A stretch of 64,000 nt of DNA from JACCXJ01 sp050740695 (GTDB taxonomy: Bacteria; Pseudomonadota; Gammaproteobacteria; JACCXJ01). This document shows positions 1-8,903 of the stretch, in pieces. The notes below the pieces were generated by a model. It saw only the letters and a list, made by a program, of their open reading frames with translations. It was not told the origin of the DNA and made no database searches. The stretch is taken from assembly GCA_050740695.1 (NCBI GenBank), contig JBOIDR010000005.1, forward strand, positions 7,444-71,443, written 5' to 3'. The translations under genes were made by a program, and so were the position numbers. Numbering within the stretch: position 1 is the stretch's first letter; each line of letters begins with the position of its first letter.

Positions 1-1
1 T

Positions 2-1051
2 GGAACGGGCGGTGCCTTGTGGTTTCCGGACTACGATGCGCGTGTCCTGCGCCTGCATCTCGATTGTGTCAATGGCCGGATCCTTACCGCCGCTGAGTCT
101 GCGCATCCTGCCGCGCGTAAGTCTATCTCCTTCGAGGAAAGCCCGATGTCACTGGACCATGACGACGAGAGCAAAGCCCATTTCTACAGCGAGGGCGATC
201 CTGCAGTCCCGCCGGCCATGTCGAAATATCTCCGAACTATCGGCGCAAAAAACCTGTTAAGCGTGTCCATGGTGGTCGGCGAGCGGGCGATCGCCTGGAT
301 GACGGTTCGCAGCGACGAGAGGCGGCTGGCGGACCCGGATAGCACGCTAGGCTTCGCCGAAGCACTCGGTCAACAGGCCACGCTCGCCATCCAGATGGCC
401 CGGCTGAGCGAACAAGCGCGCGAGTCGGCTGTGCTCGCCGAACGCAACCGGCTCGCGCGCGACATCCATGATACCCTGGCGCAAGGTTTCACCGGCGTGA
501 TCTTGCAATTGCAGGCCGCCGAGGATGCCCTGGTCAGCGGCGACGTAGCGCCCGTGAAGACGCATCTCTCACGCGCAAGCGAGCTTGCGCGAAGCGCCCT
601 CGCCGAAGCGCGCCGCTCTGTGCGGGCGGTGCGCCCCAAGGTTCTCGAAGCACAGGCTTTGCCCGCAGCGCTCGATACCATGGTCCGAAAAATGACTCGC
701 GATACTCGCATAGAGCCCAACATTAGCGTGGTAGGTCAACCGAGAGGGCTTGCGCAGGAGTGCGACGATGAGATCATCCGCATCGTACAGGAATCCCTGA
801 CCAATACAATCAAACATGCCAACGCGAGCAGATTCGAGGTCAAGATCTTATTCGAACCGCACAGGACACAGCTACAGATCCTCGATGATGGAAAGGGTTT
901 CGACCCCACACTCCCTTACGATGGGTTTGGGTTGATCGGTATGAAAGAAAGGGCCAGCCGAATTGGTGGAGAGCTGAGCATCACTAGCGCGCCCGGCAAA
1001 GGCTCCGAGATTAGCGTCGCGCTGAGATCGGCGCACGATGATGCACTATGA
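2..1051 (+). CDS. NarL/DevS-type sensor histidine kinase, N-terminally cut by window edge
   Basis: Histidine kinase of the HisKA_3/HATPase_c class that phosphorylates the response regulator encoded next. The frame is open to the first base of the window, so the N-terminus lies outside it. The visible start looks like a GAF-type sensory region (GTGALWFPDYDARVLRL). The dimerisation/phosphoacceptor segment has ERNRLARDIHDTLAQG, with the His in RDIHD, and the ATPase domain has the N-box-like ESLTNTIKHANAS and the G-box DDGKGFD and GFGLIGMKERA. No membrane segment is seen in the visible part, so it may be soluble or anchored upstream. Its stop overlaps the next start by four bases (ATGA), so the pair is co-translated. 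The ligand is unknown. Confidence 0.93.
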   Translation, partial: GTGGALWFPDYDARVLRLHLDCVNGRILTAAESAHPAARKSISFEESPMSLDHDDESKAHFYSEGDPAVPPAMSKYLRTIGAKNLLSVSMVVGERAIAWMTVRSDERRLADPDSTLGFAEALGQQATLAIQMARLSEQARESAVLAERNRLARDIHDTLAQGFTGVILQLQAAEDALVSGDVAPVKTHLSRASELARSALAEARRSVRAVRPKVLEAQALPAALDTMVRKMTRDTRIEPNISVVGQPRGLAQECDDEIIRIVQESLTNTIKHANASRFEVKILFEPHRTQLQILDDGKGFDPTLPYDGFGLIGMKERASRIGGELSITSAPGKGSEISVALRSAHDDAL

Positions 1052-1719
1052 ATAGTTCATCCTCTGATTCACCCGGCGTGCACCAGCCCGGATCTGCATT
1101 GAGCGAGATTCGGATTCTGATAGCCGACGATCACCTTGTCGTGCGGGAGGGTCTGGTCGCGATCCTGAACCGACAGAATGATATGGCCGTGATCGGAGAG
1201 GCCGGCGACGGGCGCGAGGCCTTCGAGCAGTGGCGGAAACTCCGTCCGGATATTACCTTGATGGATCTGCGCATGCCAGAGATGTCCGGCGTCGAGGCCA
1301 TCGAAGCGATTCGTAGAGAAGACGCAAAGGCGCTGATTATCATACTGACGACCTACGATAGCGATGAGGATGTTTTTCGCGGAATGCGAGCGGGCGCTAA
1401 GGCCTATCTCCTCAAGGACACCCACCGCGAGGAACTGTTAAACTGCATCCGAGCTGTATATGCAGGCAAGACCGTCGTCTCGCCCGGAGTCGCTTCAAAA
1501 TTAGCCAGCCGCCTCCGTGAGGAAGAGCTCACCCCCAGGGAGGTTGAGATCCTTACGTTAGTGGGCCGGGGCCTGAGCAACAAGCTCATCGCCCGGGCCT
1601 TGGATATCACCGAGGGCACCGTCAAGACGCACGTCAAGAACCTTCTCGATAAACTCGATGCTACGAGCCGGACGGAGGCCATAGCCGTGGCCGTACGACG
1701 TGGGTTGATCAACCTCTAG
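1048..1719 (+). CDS. LuxR/NarL-family response regulator
   Basis: DNA-binding response regulator of 223 residues, partner of the kinase just upstream. The receiver domain carries the acidic pair DD27-28, the phosphoacceptor D73 in LMDLRMP and the conserved Lys in YLLKD. A C-terminal LuxR helix-turn-helix covers about residues 157-223 (LTPREVEILTLVGRGLSNK, then TEGTVKTHVKNLLDKL). There is a 20-residue Ser/Pro-rich leader before the first strand; a later start is possible, but the ATGA overlap with the kinase stop supports this one. All catalytic residues are intact. Target genes cannot be told from the window. Confidence 0.95.
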   Translation: MNSSSSDSPGVHQPGSALSEIRILIADDHLVVREGLVAILNRQNDMAVIGEAGDGREAFEQWRKLRPDITLMDLRMPEMSGVEAIEAIRREDAKALIIILTTYDSDEDVFRGMRAGAKAYLLKDTHREELLNCIRAVYAGKTVVSPGVASKLASRLREEELTPREVEILTLVGRGLSNKLIARALDITEGTVKTHVKNLLDKLDATSRTEAIAVAVRRGLINL

Positions 1720-2184
1720 GTACCGATCAGGCTTCGTCAACAAAGCGTTCGTGCTCTCTCTAAAGTGGTAGGGGCTGCCCTACCGCAAGGATGGGTTTGC
1801 GCTCCCGCTTTAGACTTGTTTTTGGATCCAACTTTTACTGGATACCTCTTGTCCCCTCCGAGGACCATACTGCCTATCGCTACCATGCTCGACAATTGGA
1901 GCCGTCCTCCGTGTCGAAACTTCAAAGTATACTTGCTACCGGAGAAGAAACGTGAGCGCAGGTCTGCTATTCACGGATTACTCCGCCTATGGCGTTAGTG
2001 TTGCTGCCAGATCGGTGCCTACGGCGCTGAGTCGCAGTGGGGCGGTGCCCGGTGCGGTTGAAACGCCTGCATTTGGTGGTGCAGCCGTGGAAGACAAGGT
2101 GGCGGATCAGCCCCAAGAGATCCAAGCGGTGTCGGTTGCTGTGTGCCACCTTGAAATACCAGGAACATTCGCACGGTGCGATCA
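1720..2184. other. Intergenic stretch without a supported gene
   Basis: I found no complete gene here. Short frames on both strands lack family motifs or a good ribosome site. The stretch separates the two-component pair from the small membrane protein and may hold its promoter or decayed coding DNA. Confidence 0.5.
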
Positions 2185-2421
2185 ATGATGTTGGGCTCTT
2201 ACAAGCTAGCGCGCCGCGTTTTCGTGGGAGTGCTTGGAGCAACGGTGGTGCTGCTCGGTATCGCGATGATCGTGCTCCCCGGCCCGGCCTTTATCGTGAT
2301 CCCGATCGGTCTGGCGATCCTGGGGGTAGAGTTCGCCTGGGCGCGGCGCTGGCTGCGCGAGCTTAGAGCCAGAGCCCAAGGGGTGCTCAAGCGGGGAGCG
2401 AACGCATTGAAACAATCGTAG
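2185..2421 (+). CDS. Small PGPGW-family membrane protein
   Basis: A protein of about 78 residues with two hydrophobic stretches (VFVGVLGATVVLLGIAMIVL and FIVIPIGLAILGVEFAWA) separated by the PGPA turn. This fits the putative transmembrane PGPGW family, found in many proteobacteria without a defined function. The C-terminus is basic (WLRELRARAQGVLKRG) and probably cytoplasmic. There are two adjacent ATG codons (2185 and 2188); either could start it, and a GTG lies at 2176. It stands alone between two gene-poor stretches. Confidence 0.72.
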   Translation: MMLGSYKLARRVFVGVLGATVVLLGIAMIVLPGPAFIVIPIGLAILGVEFAWARRWLRELRARAQGVLKRGANALKQS

Positions 2422-2870
2422 TTCACTTTTAGGTACGCACTACATCGTACACGGGGAGCCTGGATATGAAAGGTATTGCTGTTCTTAGTTACCAACCTTG
2501 CGTCGTGTTCGTGCTCAGCATCTCGCTGCCGCGAAGCCCTGGCCACAGCCGTGGCGCGGCTCGACCCAGGGTACCGACCCGGCCCTGCGCTGGAGCCGGA
2601 TGGTGCTGATCGGGCAGAGCCAAAGGGGGCCTGCTGGTCTCCTTCGGTGCCGGTGCGTCTCTAGCTAGGACTGTGGCTCGCTGGCGATGGGGGCGCCGGG
2701 CCGTCTTCGATCAGGCCGAGCAGGGCCCGGGCGAGGGCGTCGGCGTTCTCGCCGAGACGCGCGCCCGCGACGCCCGGCGCCATCGCGGCCGAACCGATGA
2801 TGTACTCAATGCGTTTCTTGCTCGATCAATGGAAGCGTCTGGGTAAGCTAGGGAGCGGTCCAACCCCCGT
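2422..2870. other. Gene-poor stretch with a 3' gene fragment on the minus strand
   Basis: The minus strand holds an open frame from about 2823 to a stop at 2661 whose peptide (KRIEYIIGSAAMAPGVAG..., then ALARALLGLIEDGP) has normal protein composition. It looks like the C-terminal end of a gene lost upstream. I do not recognise the family. The rest shows no supported gene. Confidence 0.4.
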
Positions 2871-2876
2871 CTAGCA

Positions 2877-2905
2877 GGGGATAAAGGGGTCAGAGCCCTT
2901 TACGA
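2877..2905 (+). repeat. REP-like repeat, single copy
   Basis: A copy of GGATAAAGGGGTCAGAGCCC followed by TTTAC, containing the inverted arms AAAGGG and CCCTTT. The same sequence bounds the elements at 6000-6105 and 9532-9617. Here one copy forms the 3' end of the broken gene. Confidence 0.8.
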
Positions 2906-3508
2906 TAACGATCTCCATGTCGTTCGGATACAGCGTCCAGAGCTCGGCGACCGCCTGTACGATACACAACATACTGTAGGATCGAGCCGACGTGTTGACT
3001 TCCTGCTGGAAGTTCTGCTCGATCTCCGCTTCCGTGAACATCTGACGCTCGGGCGACCGCACGTCGTACACCGATTTCGCCATGTTAGCCTCCTGCAGAC
3101 CGTGCGCGAATGAGCAGAGATACTTGTAGTCCAAGTGAAGCCGCTCGAGCATTTTCCTTTTGCTGCCGGCCGGAAGTTTGCCGATGACTCCGCCCGGCGT
3201 GGGGAACTCCGGAATCTTCTCTTGCGGCATGCCCGTCGGCATCGGCATGCCCGTCTGTTGATGCTCGACCGTGTGCATCTGCGCGAGCGACACGTTGCAC
3301 ACGCCAGAAAACTTCACAAGCCGGGAGAGTTCGGGAACGTGGGCGTTCGGTCCGAAGCGCGGCAGGCACTCGGTCTCGTACTTGAAGAGCAGATACCGGA
3401 CGAATCGCTTCTTCCATCCGTCACGAAGGAATACATCTGCCCAGTCGGACTTTTCGGTAAAGAGGCACATCGAGAAGAGACCTTGGGCGTAGCTCTGATA
3501 CTGAGGCC

Positions 3509-4977
3509 TCAATGCACCGTTCGTTTGGGGAACAGGACGACGTTTTCGGGGATCACGACGGTGCGCTTGTAGGTCCCGGACAACAACTTCCAGCCACGCT
3601 CGAAGCGCGCGCTTTGGTGGAGGGCGCGGAACGTCAAGATGGCTTGGCCCCCGGTATGGCGCCAACGCATCCCCGAGCGCTTCATCCTGTACCTCCCAAA
3701 GGCATTACATCCATGTAATCCCGGTTCATCCGTTCTGTCGCGAGCGTTTTGCAGGCAGCTTCCACGACCCCTGAACCGATGGGGAGGTTCTGCACTCGCG
3801 CTTTTGCATAGCGCATGCGGTGACGGTAGCGGCGAAAGTAAGCAAGCTCTGTGGAGAGCTTCTTCTTTCGCGGGTGGGCGTCTCTGAGATGGTAGAGTGC
3901 TCGGATGACTTTCTCGACGCCCTCCTCTTCATCACGCAGGAGGTGGCGGTACTTCTCGAATTGGGCCTTCGACCGCGAGCTGTTCTCCCCATAGGCCGCA
4001 TCGAAGGCACTCTTCAGATGGTCACAGGCATGATAGAAATCGATGATCTCTGGGCCCTGCGGGAGCGCGGTACCGAGGTAACTCCAGTTGTCCTTCGCCC
4101 CGTCGGCGAGCTTGACCAAGGTGAGATCGGGCCGTTGCCCCAGCACCGCTGCGATCTCTTCGCTGAGCGTATCCTTGAGCGTGGCTTTGTGCTTCTCCGG
4201 CATGCGCGCGAGCCGCACGGTGGATAGTCGTTCTCCCTCCGCGTCATAGAAACTCAACGTCCCACACCCCACTTCTCGGTAGCCCGCCGGACCGCAAGTG
4301 CGCTTGCCTTGCTCCTGGACCTCCTGGCGCTTTTGTGTCCGCGCCCCGTCCTTCATCGGGACCATCACCCCATCGAGGGAGACGGCCATCGTGACGGCCT
4401 CCGGGGGGACCGTCTCCTCTGCGCGTAGCGTTGCCTCGAACCGCTCGCGCTCGGCTTCCCAGTGCTCACTCAACTGCTTCGGCAGCCGGTCGAGGCTTGA
4501 TTTTGAGGGGGTCATATTCCCCAGCTCCCGGAACAAATCCTCCCCTTCCTGCGGCGTCATATGCGCCACCACAAAGGCCACCTGCCGGGCGGCGAGCGGT
4601 GTCCACCGCCCCTCCACGATCCCCGCCTGTAGCTCCAATGGGCACAGCGTCCGCTCGCCTTCACCCAAACGCCGATACAGGCTCCGCATCACCCGCACCG
4701 GGCCCGCTGCACTCGTATGGGTCTCCTCACAGCGCACCACCTGCCGGTACACCTCACCCTCGATCGTCACCGCCGGCAGGTCCACATCCAGACGGGCCAA
4801 CTCCTCGGCCAATACCTCCCGCTCCACCGTCACCACGTACTCGTGCAACTCCCGCTCGAAGCATTCCATGTCCGTGCGCGGTTTTTTCGATGACCGTCGC
4901 TCGGCGATGAAGGCATACAGCCGATCCGAGGCCCTCTCGGGGGTGACAGGTGCGGTCTGTTCGTGTGAAACTCTCAT
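3509..4977 (-). pseudogene. ISKra4-family transposase, frameshifted near its C-terminus
   Basis: Transposase of the ISKra4 type. It starts at ATG 4977 (MRVSHEQTAPVTPERASD) and contains VSLDGVMVPMKDG, a likely catalytic Asp strand, and later LPIGSGVVEAACKTLATERM. At that point the frame runs into MNRDYMDVMPLGGTG and stops at 3682. The expected tail resumes in another frame on the same strand (KRSGMRWRHTGGQAILTFRA...) and ends at 3509. The cause is a 44-bp non-triplet insertion (see 3681-3731). Precise removal would give one continuous protein, so this copy is probably inactive. Confidence 0.88.
3681..3731. repeat. Small palindrome-bearing insertion with 7-bp direct repeats
   Basis: TTCATCC occurs at 3681-3687 and again at 3725-3731, 44 bp apart. 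Between them is a 37-bp segment with the perfect palindrome ATTACAT-CC-ATGTAAT (3704-3719). Removing 44 bp restores the transposase frame. It looks like a miniature insertion with target duplication, or a local templated duplication. Confidence 0.7.
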
Positions 4978-5423
4978 TGGGGCAGCCCTCCGGATCTAGG
5001 TTTGATTGCAGACTTCCTATTATCCCAGAGGTCTCCTGCCCCTTCACCCGCCTAGCCCTCCGACAAAATTGTCATATACAACGACCGACCCTCGCCTAAC
5101 CCATTGATTCCAGGCTCAGTGGTGGAGCTACTCCCAGAGACCTTCGACCTGAAGCCGCGCCAGAGCCAGCGCGTCCACGGATTGTGGGCTTTCACTTCCG
5201 CCCTCGAGCAGCTTCCCGATGGAACCATGCGTGACCAGCATGGCCCTCACGAGATCTGACATCGTGTCGCGTTGGACCTTGCTATACGGCCCGGCGGGCC
5301 GTTTCAGCGCGTCTCGTGCCCGCGCGACGCAGGTCGTCGCTAGCCTTTTCCATTTACTTGCGCTCTTGCTGTCGGACAGATTGATGTCGGCCGCGTGGCG
5401 CTGGCCGGACGAGTGAACGGTGC

Positions 5424-5583
5424 TCATTGGACTCCAATCTTTGCCGGTCCATTATCGACAATCCCAAGCAGCTTCTTCGTCCGGATATTCCACACGACGC
5501 GGCGTAGAAGCATTCCCTCGATTATCCCCTCCCAGGCCTTTGTGACGGTGGTCTTGAGATCGACGTTGCCCGGGTAGCGCAAA
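5424..5583 (-). pseudogene. C-terminal relic of a paralogue of the IS-split gene
   Basis: The minus strand encodes LRYPGNVDLKTTVTKAWEG... ending ...VDNGPAKIGVQ with a TGA that overlaps the start of the split gene (ATGA, 5424-5427). YPGNVDL lines up with YPNDMEI near the broken end of the downstream gene, so I infer two tandem family members. Everything 5' of this tail has been replaced by the dispersed repeat that begins near 5584. Family unknown. Confidence 0.5.
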
Positions 5584-5905
5584 GGAAAAGGATAGGATAT
5601 TCAACGCGGTTTCGCAACGCATATTGCCGGATCAGACAGACCGGGTGACGACCGGGCGACTTCCGCTGGGGCGGGGAGACGCTATGGGCCTTTTCGGCCG
5701 CGACTTGACTCGCATGTCGTTTGGGTTGGGCCTGGCCGGTGTCCGGGTGGCTGTGGGGGGACGCAGAGGTCGCAATCCTGAGCCCGGACGCGAGTCCACT
5801 GGTGTAGGCGTCGTTTTCAGGATGGCCAACCGAGATTCCCATCACCTTCCACATCGCCACCGTCGTAGGGCGCCGCTGAGGCGAGGCGTTTCGTCGGCTA
5901 TGTGC
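5584..5905 (+). repeat. Dispersed repeat family R, copy 1
   Basis: Begins GGATAGGATATTCAACGCGG at 5590 and stays similar to the copy at 9262-9530 for about 300 bp: GGGTTGGGCCTGGCCGGTGT, then CCCGGACGCGAGTCCAC, then GAGGCG...CGTCGGCTATG. No intact gene lies within it. Other copies start near 9269, 10751, 21967, 22116, 26261, 29130 and 45487, all in the same orientation, and one at about 16195 is inverted. Confidence 0.85.
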
Positions 5906-5999
5906 GGTCGCCGCCTGGCCAGGCCATCCTGGTACGGCATGGGCTTCTCCCGCCATGACCGGGTGTGTGTCGGCCGTCCAGCGCATGGACGCCTTAGGA

Positions 6000-6105
6000 A
6001 GGATAAAGGGGGTCAGAGCCCTTTACCGCTCTCCCAGCACGGGCCAGCCGACAGTGTATCGCAAAGGGCTCTGACCCCTTTATCCCCCTGACCCCTTTAT
6101 CCCCC
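6000..6105 (+). repeat. REP-like paired element E1
   Basis: GGATAAAGGG...CCCTTTAC at 6001-6026 and its inverted copy at 6062-6085 flank a core of about 36 bp (CTCTCCCAGCACGGGCCAGC...). A partial third arm follows at 6087-6105. The whole unit reappears inverted at 9532-9617, core included. Confidence 0.85.
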
Positions 6106-6820
6106 CGCGGAAAGCGCCCTGGTACCCTTGCAAGCGGCGGCCTGCACCTATCGCATCGCGCTGGGGCCCCGGGCGGGCCAAAAAGTGTTGAGCTTCCAGA
6201 CCGTCCCGACCCAAGCGGTGCAGCCCACGCCACAACGCTGTGTCAACGAGCACGGCTTCAGTCTCCATGCCGAGGTATGCTGCACCGCCGATCAGCGCAA
6301 GAAGCTTGAGCGTCTGTGCCGCTACATCACCCGCCCCGCCATCGCCAATGAACGGCTGACACTCAACCGCGCCGGCGATGTCGTGCTGCAACTCAAGAGC
6401 CCCTACCACGACGGGACCACCCATGTCGTGATGTCACCGCTGGAGTTTATGCAACGCCTGGCCGCGCTTGTCCCCCGTCCACGCTTGCATCTGATCCGCT
6501 TCCATGGCGTGCTCGCACCGAACGCCAAACTGCGTCCCGACATCGTTCCGAACGTGCCGGTCAACGTCAATACCCCCTCAGCGGACCACGCTGAGGTGCC
6601 CCCTCCCGCGGCGCCTGCCCCCATGAGCTGGGCCCGACTGCTCAAACGAGTGTTCGAGATCGATATGGAACACTGCCCGCACTGCGGCGGCACCTTGAAG
6701 ATCATCGCCGCCATCGAGCATCCCCCCGTGATTACCAAGATCCTTACCCATCTCGGCTTGCCCGCCCGAGCACCGCCCCGAGCCGCGGCCAGGGGCTTCG
6801 ATCGATTCCAGCTGGCCTGA
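6106..6820 (+). pseudogene. IS91-family transposase, 5'-truncated remnant
   Basis: The open frame gives the C-terminal half of an IS91/IS801-type transposase: LERLCRYITRPAIANERL, PLEFMQRLAALVPRPRLHLI, then SWARLLKRVFEIDMEHCPHC with GGTLKII. The N-terminal zinc-binding and first catalytic regions are missing, and the frame begins abruptly after the REP-like element E1. The end, TGA at 6818, looks native. It is a remnant and cannot move on its own. The 30-bp tandem repeat at 6969-7028 may belong to the old element end. Confidence 0.88.
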
Positions 6821-6968
6821 TCCCTCCCGATCCCCGCTCCCATCCGGTTCAGCCCCTGAGCCGACCCTCCCCTTCGCCCTCGCTCGCCCGAGACCCCAAA
6901 ACGCTCTCCCAAATATAGCGCCTCGGGCCGAGGAAGGGCCCGAAAATGCCCCGATCCCAGGCCGAGGA

Positions 6969-7028
6969 CGCCCATGCTTGACAGCTCACGAGCCCAGCCG
7001 CCCATGCTTGACAGCTCACGAGCCCAGC
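6969..7028. repeat. 30-bp tandem direct repeat, two copies
   Basis: Two exact adjacent copies of a 30-bp unit beginning CGCCCATGCTTGACAGCTCA (6969-6998 and 6999-7028). It lies between the IS91 remnant and the truncated ada and may mark a former transposition junction. Confidence 0.9.
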
Positions 7029-7096
7029 AGTACCCTACCTCTTGACGAAAAAGGGCCTTTGAAATCCTTATTCACAACGGCATCTTTTTTCTCGGC

Positions 7097-8077
7097 GTGC
7101 GCACCACCGGCATCTTCTGCAAACCGCAGTGCCCGGCGCCGGTGAAGCCGCTGGCGAAGAACGTCGAGTTCTTCCCGACGGTGAAGGAAGCGATGTTCGC
7201 CGGCTACCGGCCGTGCAAGCGCTGCCGGCCGCTGGCCGCGCGCGGCGAGCCGCCGGCCTGGGTGCAGAAGCTGCTGGAGAGAATCGAGCGCGCGCCCGAC
7301 CGGCGCGTCCGCGAATGGGACTTGCGCAAGACGGGCATCGAGCCGGCGCGGGCGCGCCGCTACTTCCAGAAAACCTACGGCATGAGTTTCAACGCCTACC
7401 AGACAGGACGTCGCATGAGCCAGGCATTCACCGAAATCCGCAAAGGCGCCGGGGTCGACAGCGCCGCGCTCAACCACGGCTACGAATCCGCCAGCGGCTT
7501 CCGCGAGGCCTTCGGCAAGCTGTTCGGCCAGGCGCCGCGCGCCGCAGCCGGCGGCGACTGCATCCTCCTGTCGTGGTACGAATCCCCGCTCGGTCCGCTG
7601 GTGCTCGGCGCCAATGCGAAAGGCCTGTGCCTGCTGGAGTTCTCCGACCGCCGCATGCTGGAGACGCAGTTCAAGGTGCTGCGCGCGCGCTTCGACTGTC
7701 CGATCGTGCCGGGCGACAACGCGCACCTGAAAACCATCAAGGACGAGCTCGCGCATTACTTCGCCGGCGACCTGAAAGAGTTCACCGTGCCGCTGGTTTA
7801 CCCCGGCACGCCGTTCCAGGAAAAGGTCTGGCGCAAGCTGCTGAAGATTCCGTACGGGGAGACTTGCTCGTACGAAGACCTCGCCTGCGCGGTCGGCTCG
7901 CCGAAAGCGGTGCGCGCCGTCGGCACGGCCAATGGCTGCAACCGCATGGCGATCGTGATCCCCTGCCACCGTGTGGTGAACAAGGGCGGCAAGCTCGGCG
8001 GCTACGGCGGCGGACTGTTGCGCAAGCAGGCCCTGCTGGATTTGGAGCAAGGCCGCCGTCAGTTGGAGCTTGGCTGA
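7097..8077 (+). CDS. ada: Ada-type methylphosphotriester / O6-alkylguanine DNA methyltransferase, 5'-truncated
   Basis: Bifunctional alkylation-damage sensor and repair protein. Three domains are visible. First is an Ada zinc domain with its Cys pairs (TTGIFCKPQCP and YRPCKRC); the first of these is the usual methyl acceptor. Next is an AraC-type helix-turn-helix (GIEPARARRYFQKTYGMSF..., GYESASGFREAF). Last is the MGMT domain with active-site IPCHRV. Homology begins before the GTG (HNGIFFLGVR from about 7073), but an in-frame TGA at 7043 blocks any normal start, so about 25-30 N-terminal residues are missing. The break is next to IS91 debris. The C-terminal repair domain could still work; the N-terminal switch is doubtful. 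Confidence 0.85.
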   Translation: MRTTGIFCKPQCPAPVKPLAKNVEFFPTVKEAMFAGYRPCKRCRPLAARGEPPAWVQKLLERIERAPDRRVREWDLRKTGIEPARARRYFQKTYGMSFNAYQTGRRMSQAFTEIRKGAGVDSAALNHGYESASGFREAFGKLFGQAPRAAAGGDCILLSWYESPLGPLVLGANAKGLCLLEFSDRRMLETQFKVLRARFDCPIVPGDNAHLKTIKDELAHYFAGDLKEFTVPLVYPGTPFQEKVWRKLLKIPYGETCSYEDLACAVGSPKAVRAVGTANGCNRMAIVIPCHRVVNKGGKLGGYGGGLLRKQALLDLEQGRRQLELG

Positions 8078-8131
8078 TTCGACCAGAAGCGGTGGTGCGG
8101 CAAGGCGCCGTCGTCGAGCCAAGATCAGTTG

Positions 8132-8806
8132 ATGGAAAACGACGGCGCCGACGCGAAGGCAGTTGACCTCTTTCCGGGAGACGATCTAGAAAAATGGGGA
8201 GAACATCTCCCCGCCCTTGTCGAGTTCAGCGTGCCCGACAAAGGAGCGATTTATCGCCAGGGCGATCGGTGTACCAAAGTCTTTTGTATTATCGAAGGGG
8301 TCGTTAAGCTTTCTGTGATGACAGAACAAGGGAACGAACTGACTACGGCCCTTCTGCGGCGCGGTGAAATCTTTGGGTCCTTGCAGCCCGAGTCCTCACA
8401 AGAAACAGCACAAGCGGTGGGAGACGTAAGAGCCTATCAGATCAACCGTGAGGAATTTAAGGTGCTGTTATCCCAGCAGCCTCGCCTATCGTGGTGGTTC
8501 ATCGAAGCCTTATGCGCGCAAAGGCAACAGGCCGAACGCAAACTTCAAAACATCCTGACGCAGACAGTGGAGACGCGCGTGCTCGGAGCATTAAAAGAGT
8601 TGTCTGAGGTGTTCGGTGTGCGATGTGTGCATGGATATGCTTTGGAGATCCGCTTGACCCAGCAGGATCTCGCAGACTTAGTGGGTGCCAGCCGTTCGGT
8701 CGTGAGCACGATCATGAACGAGCTGAGACGCCGTGGTATGCTGGATTACACGCGAGACTTGATTTGCATTAATGATCCCGCGTTATCGGAGCTTCGCACG
8801 GCGTGA
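8132..8806 (+). CDS. Crp/Fnr-family transcriptional regulator
   Basis: A protein of 224 residues with a cyclic-nucleotide-binding-like beta roll (GAIYRQGDRCTKVFCIIEGVVKL, then ALLRRGEIFGSLQPES), a long dimerisation helix and a Crp-type winged helix (RLTQQDLADLVGASRSVVSTIMNEL). I see no N-terminal Cys cluster of the FNR iron-sulphur type, so oxygen sensing through [4Fe-4S] is unlikely. The effector is unknown. It begins at ATG 8132, 54 bp after ada. The base composition is less GC-rich than ada, so the two may have different origins. The SPW gene follows 97 bp downstream and could be its target. Confidence 0.93.
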   Translation: MENDGADAKAVDLFPGDDLEKWGEHLPALVEFSVPDKGAIYRQGDRCTKVFCIIEGVVKLSVMTEQGNELTTALLRRGEIFGSLQPESSQETAQAVGDVRAYQINREEFKVLLSQQPRLSWWFIEALCAQRQQAERKLQNILTQTVETRVLGALKELSEVFGVRCVHGYALEIRLTQQDLADLVGASRSVVSTIMNELRRRGMLDYTRDLICINDPALSELRTA

Positions 8807-8903
8807 TAAGGCCGTCTCCGCTTGGTGTTATCCAGCTAACAGACAACGTGGTTTGCCGCGGATTACACTGTCGCGGTAACAATCGTCTATTAAGGAGGGT
8901 GCC

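Larger units (their letters stand above)
3485..5135 (-). mobile_element. ISKra4-like insertion sequence, 1651 bp with 9-bp target duplication
   Basis: Both ends can be placed exactly. The 9-bp direct repeat AGAGACCTT flanks the element at 3476-3484 and 5136-5144. Just inside are terminal inverted repeats: GGGCGTAGCTCTGATACTGA at the left and, reading inward from the right, GGGAGTAGCTCCACCACTGA. They share GGG.GTAGCTC....ACTGA. The element carries one transposase gene on the minus strand. A 44-bp duplication/insertion inside that gene adds to the original length (1607 bp without it). It was inserted into a host gene on the minus strand. Confidence 0.92.
2871..5427 (-). pseudogene. Unrecognised host gene split by an IS element and cut at its 3' end
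   Basis: The N-terminal part runs from ATG 5427 to the insertion at 5136, the C-terminal part from 3484 down to 2871. Removing the element (3485-5135) and one copy of the 9-bp target duplication joins the halves in frame: ...ALARLQVEGL + FSMCLFTEKSDWADVFL... The protein has a Trp/Tyr-rich middle (DGWKKRFVRYLLFKYETECL) and a conserved-looking FPTPGGVIGKLPAGSKRKM segment. I do not know its function. The reading frame ends in KGSDPFIPC, encoded by the repeat at 2877-2905, so the native 3' end is also lost. A tail-only paralogue lies directly upstream (5424-5583) with an ATGA junction. Confidence 0.75.
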
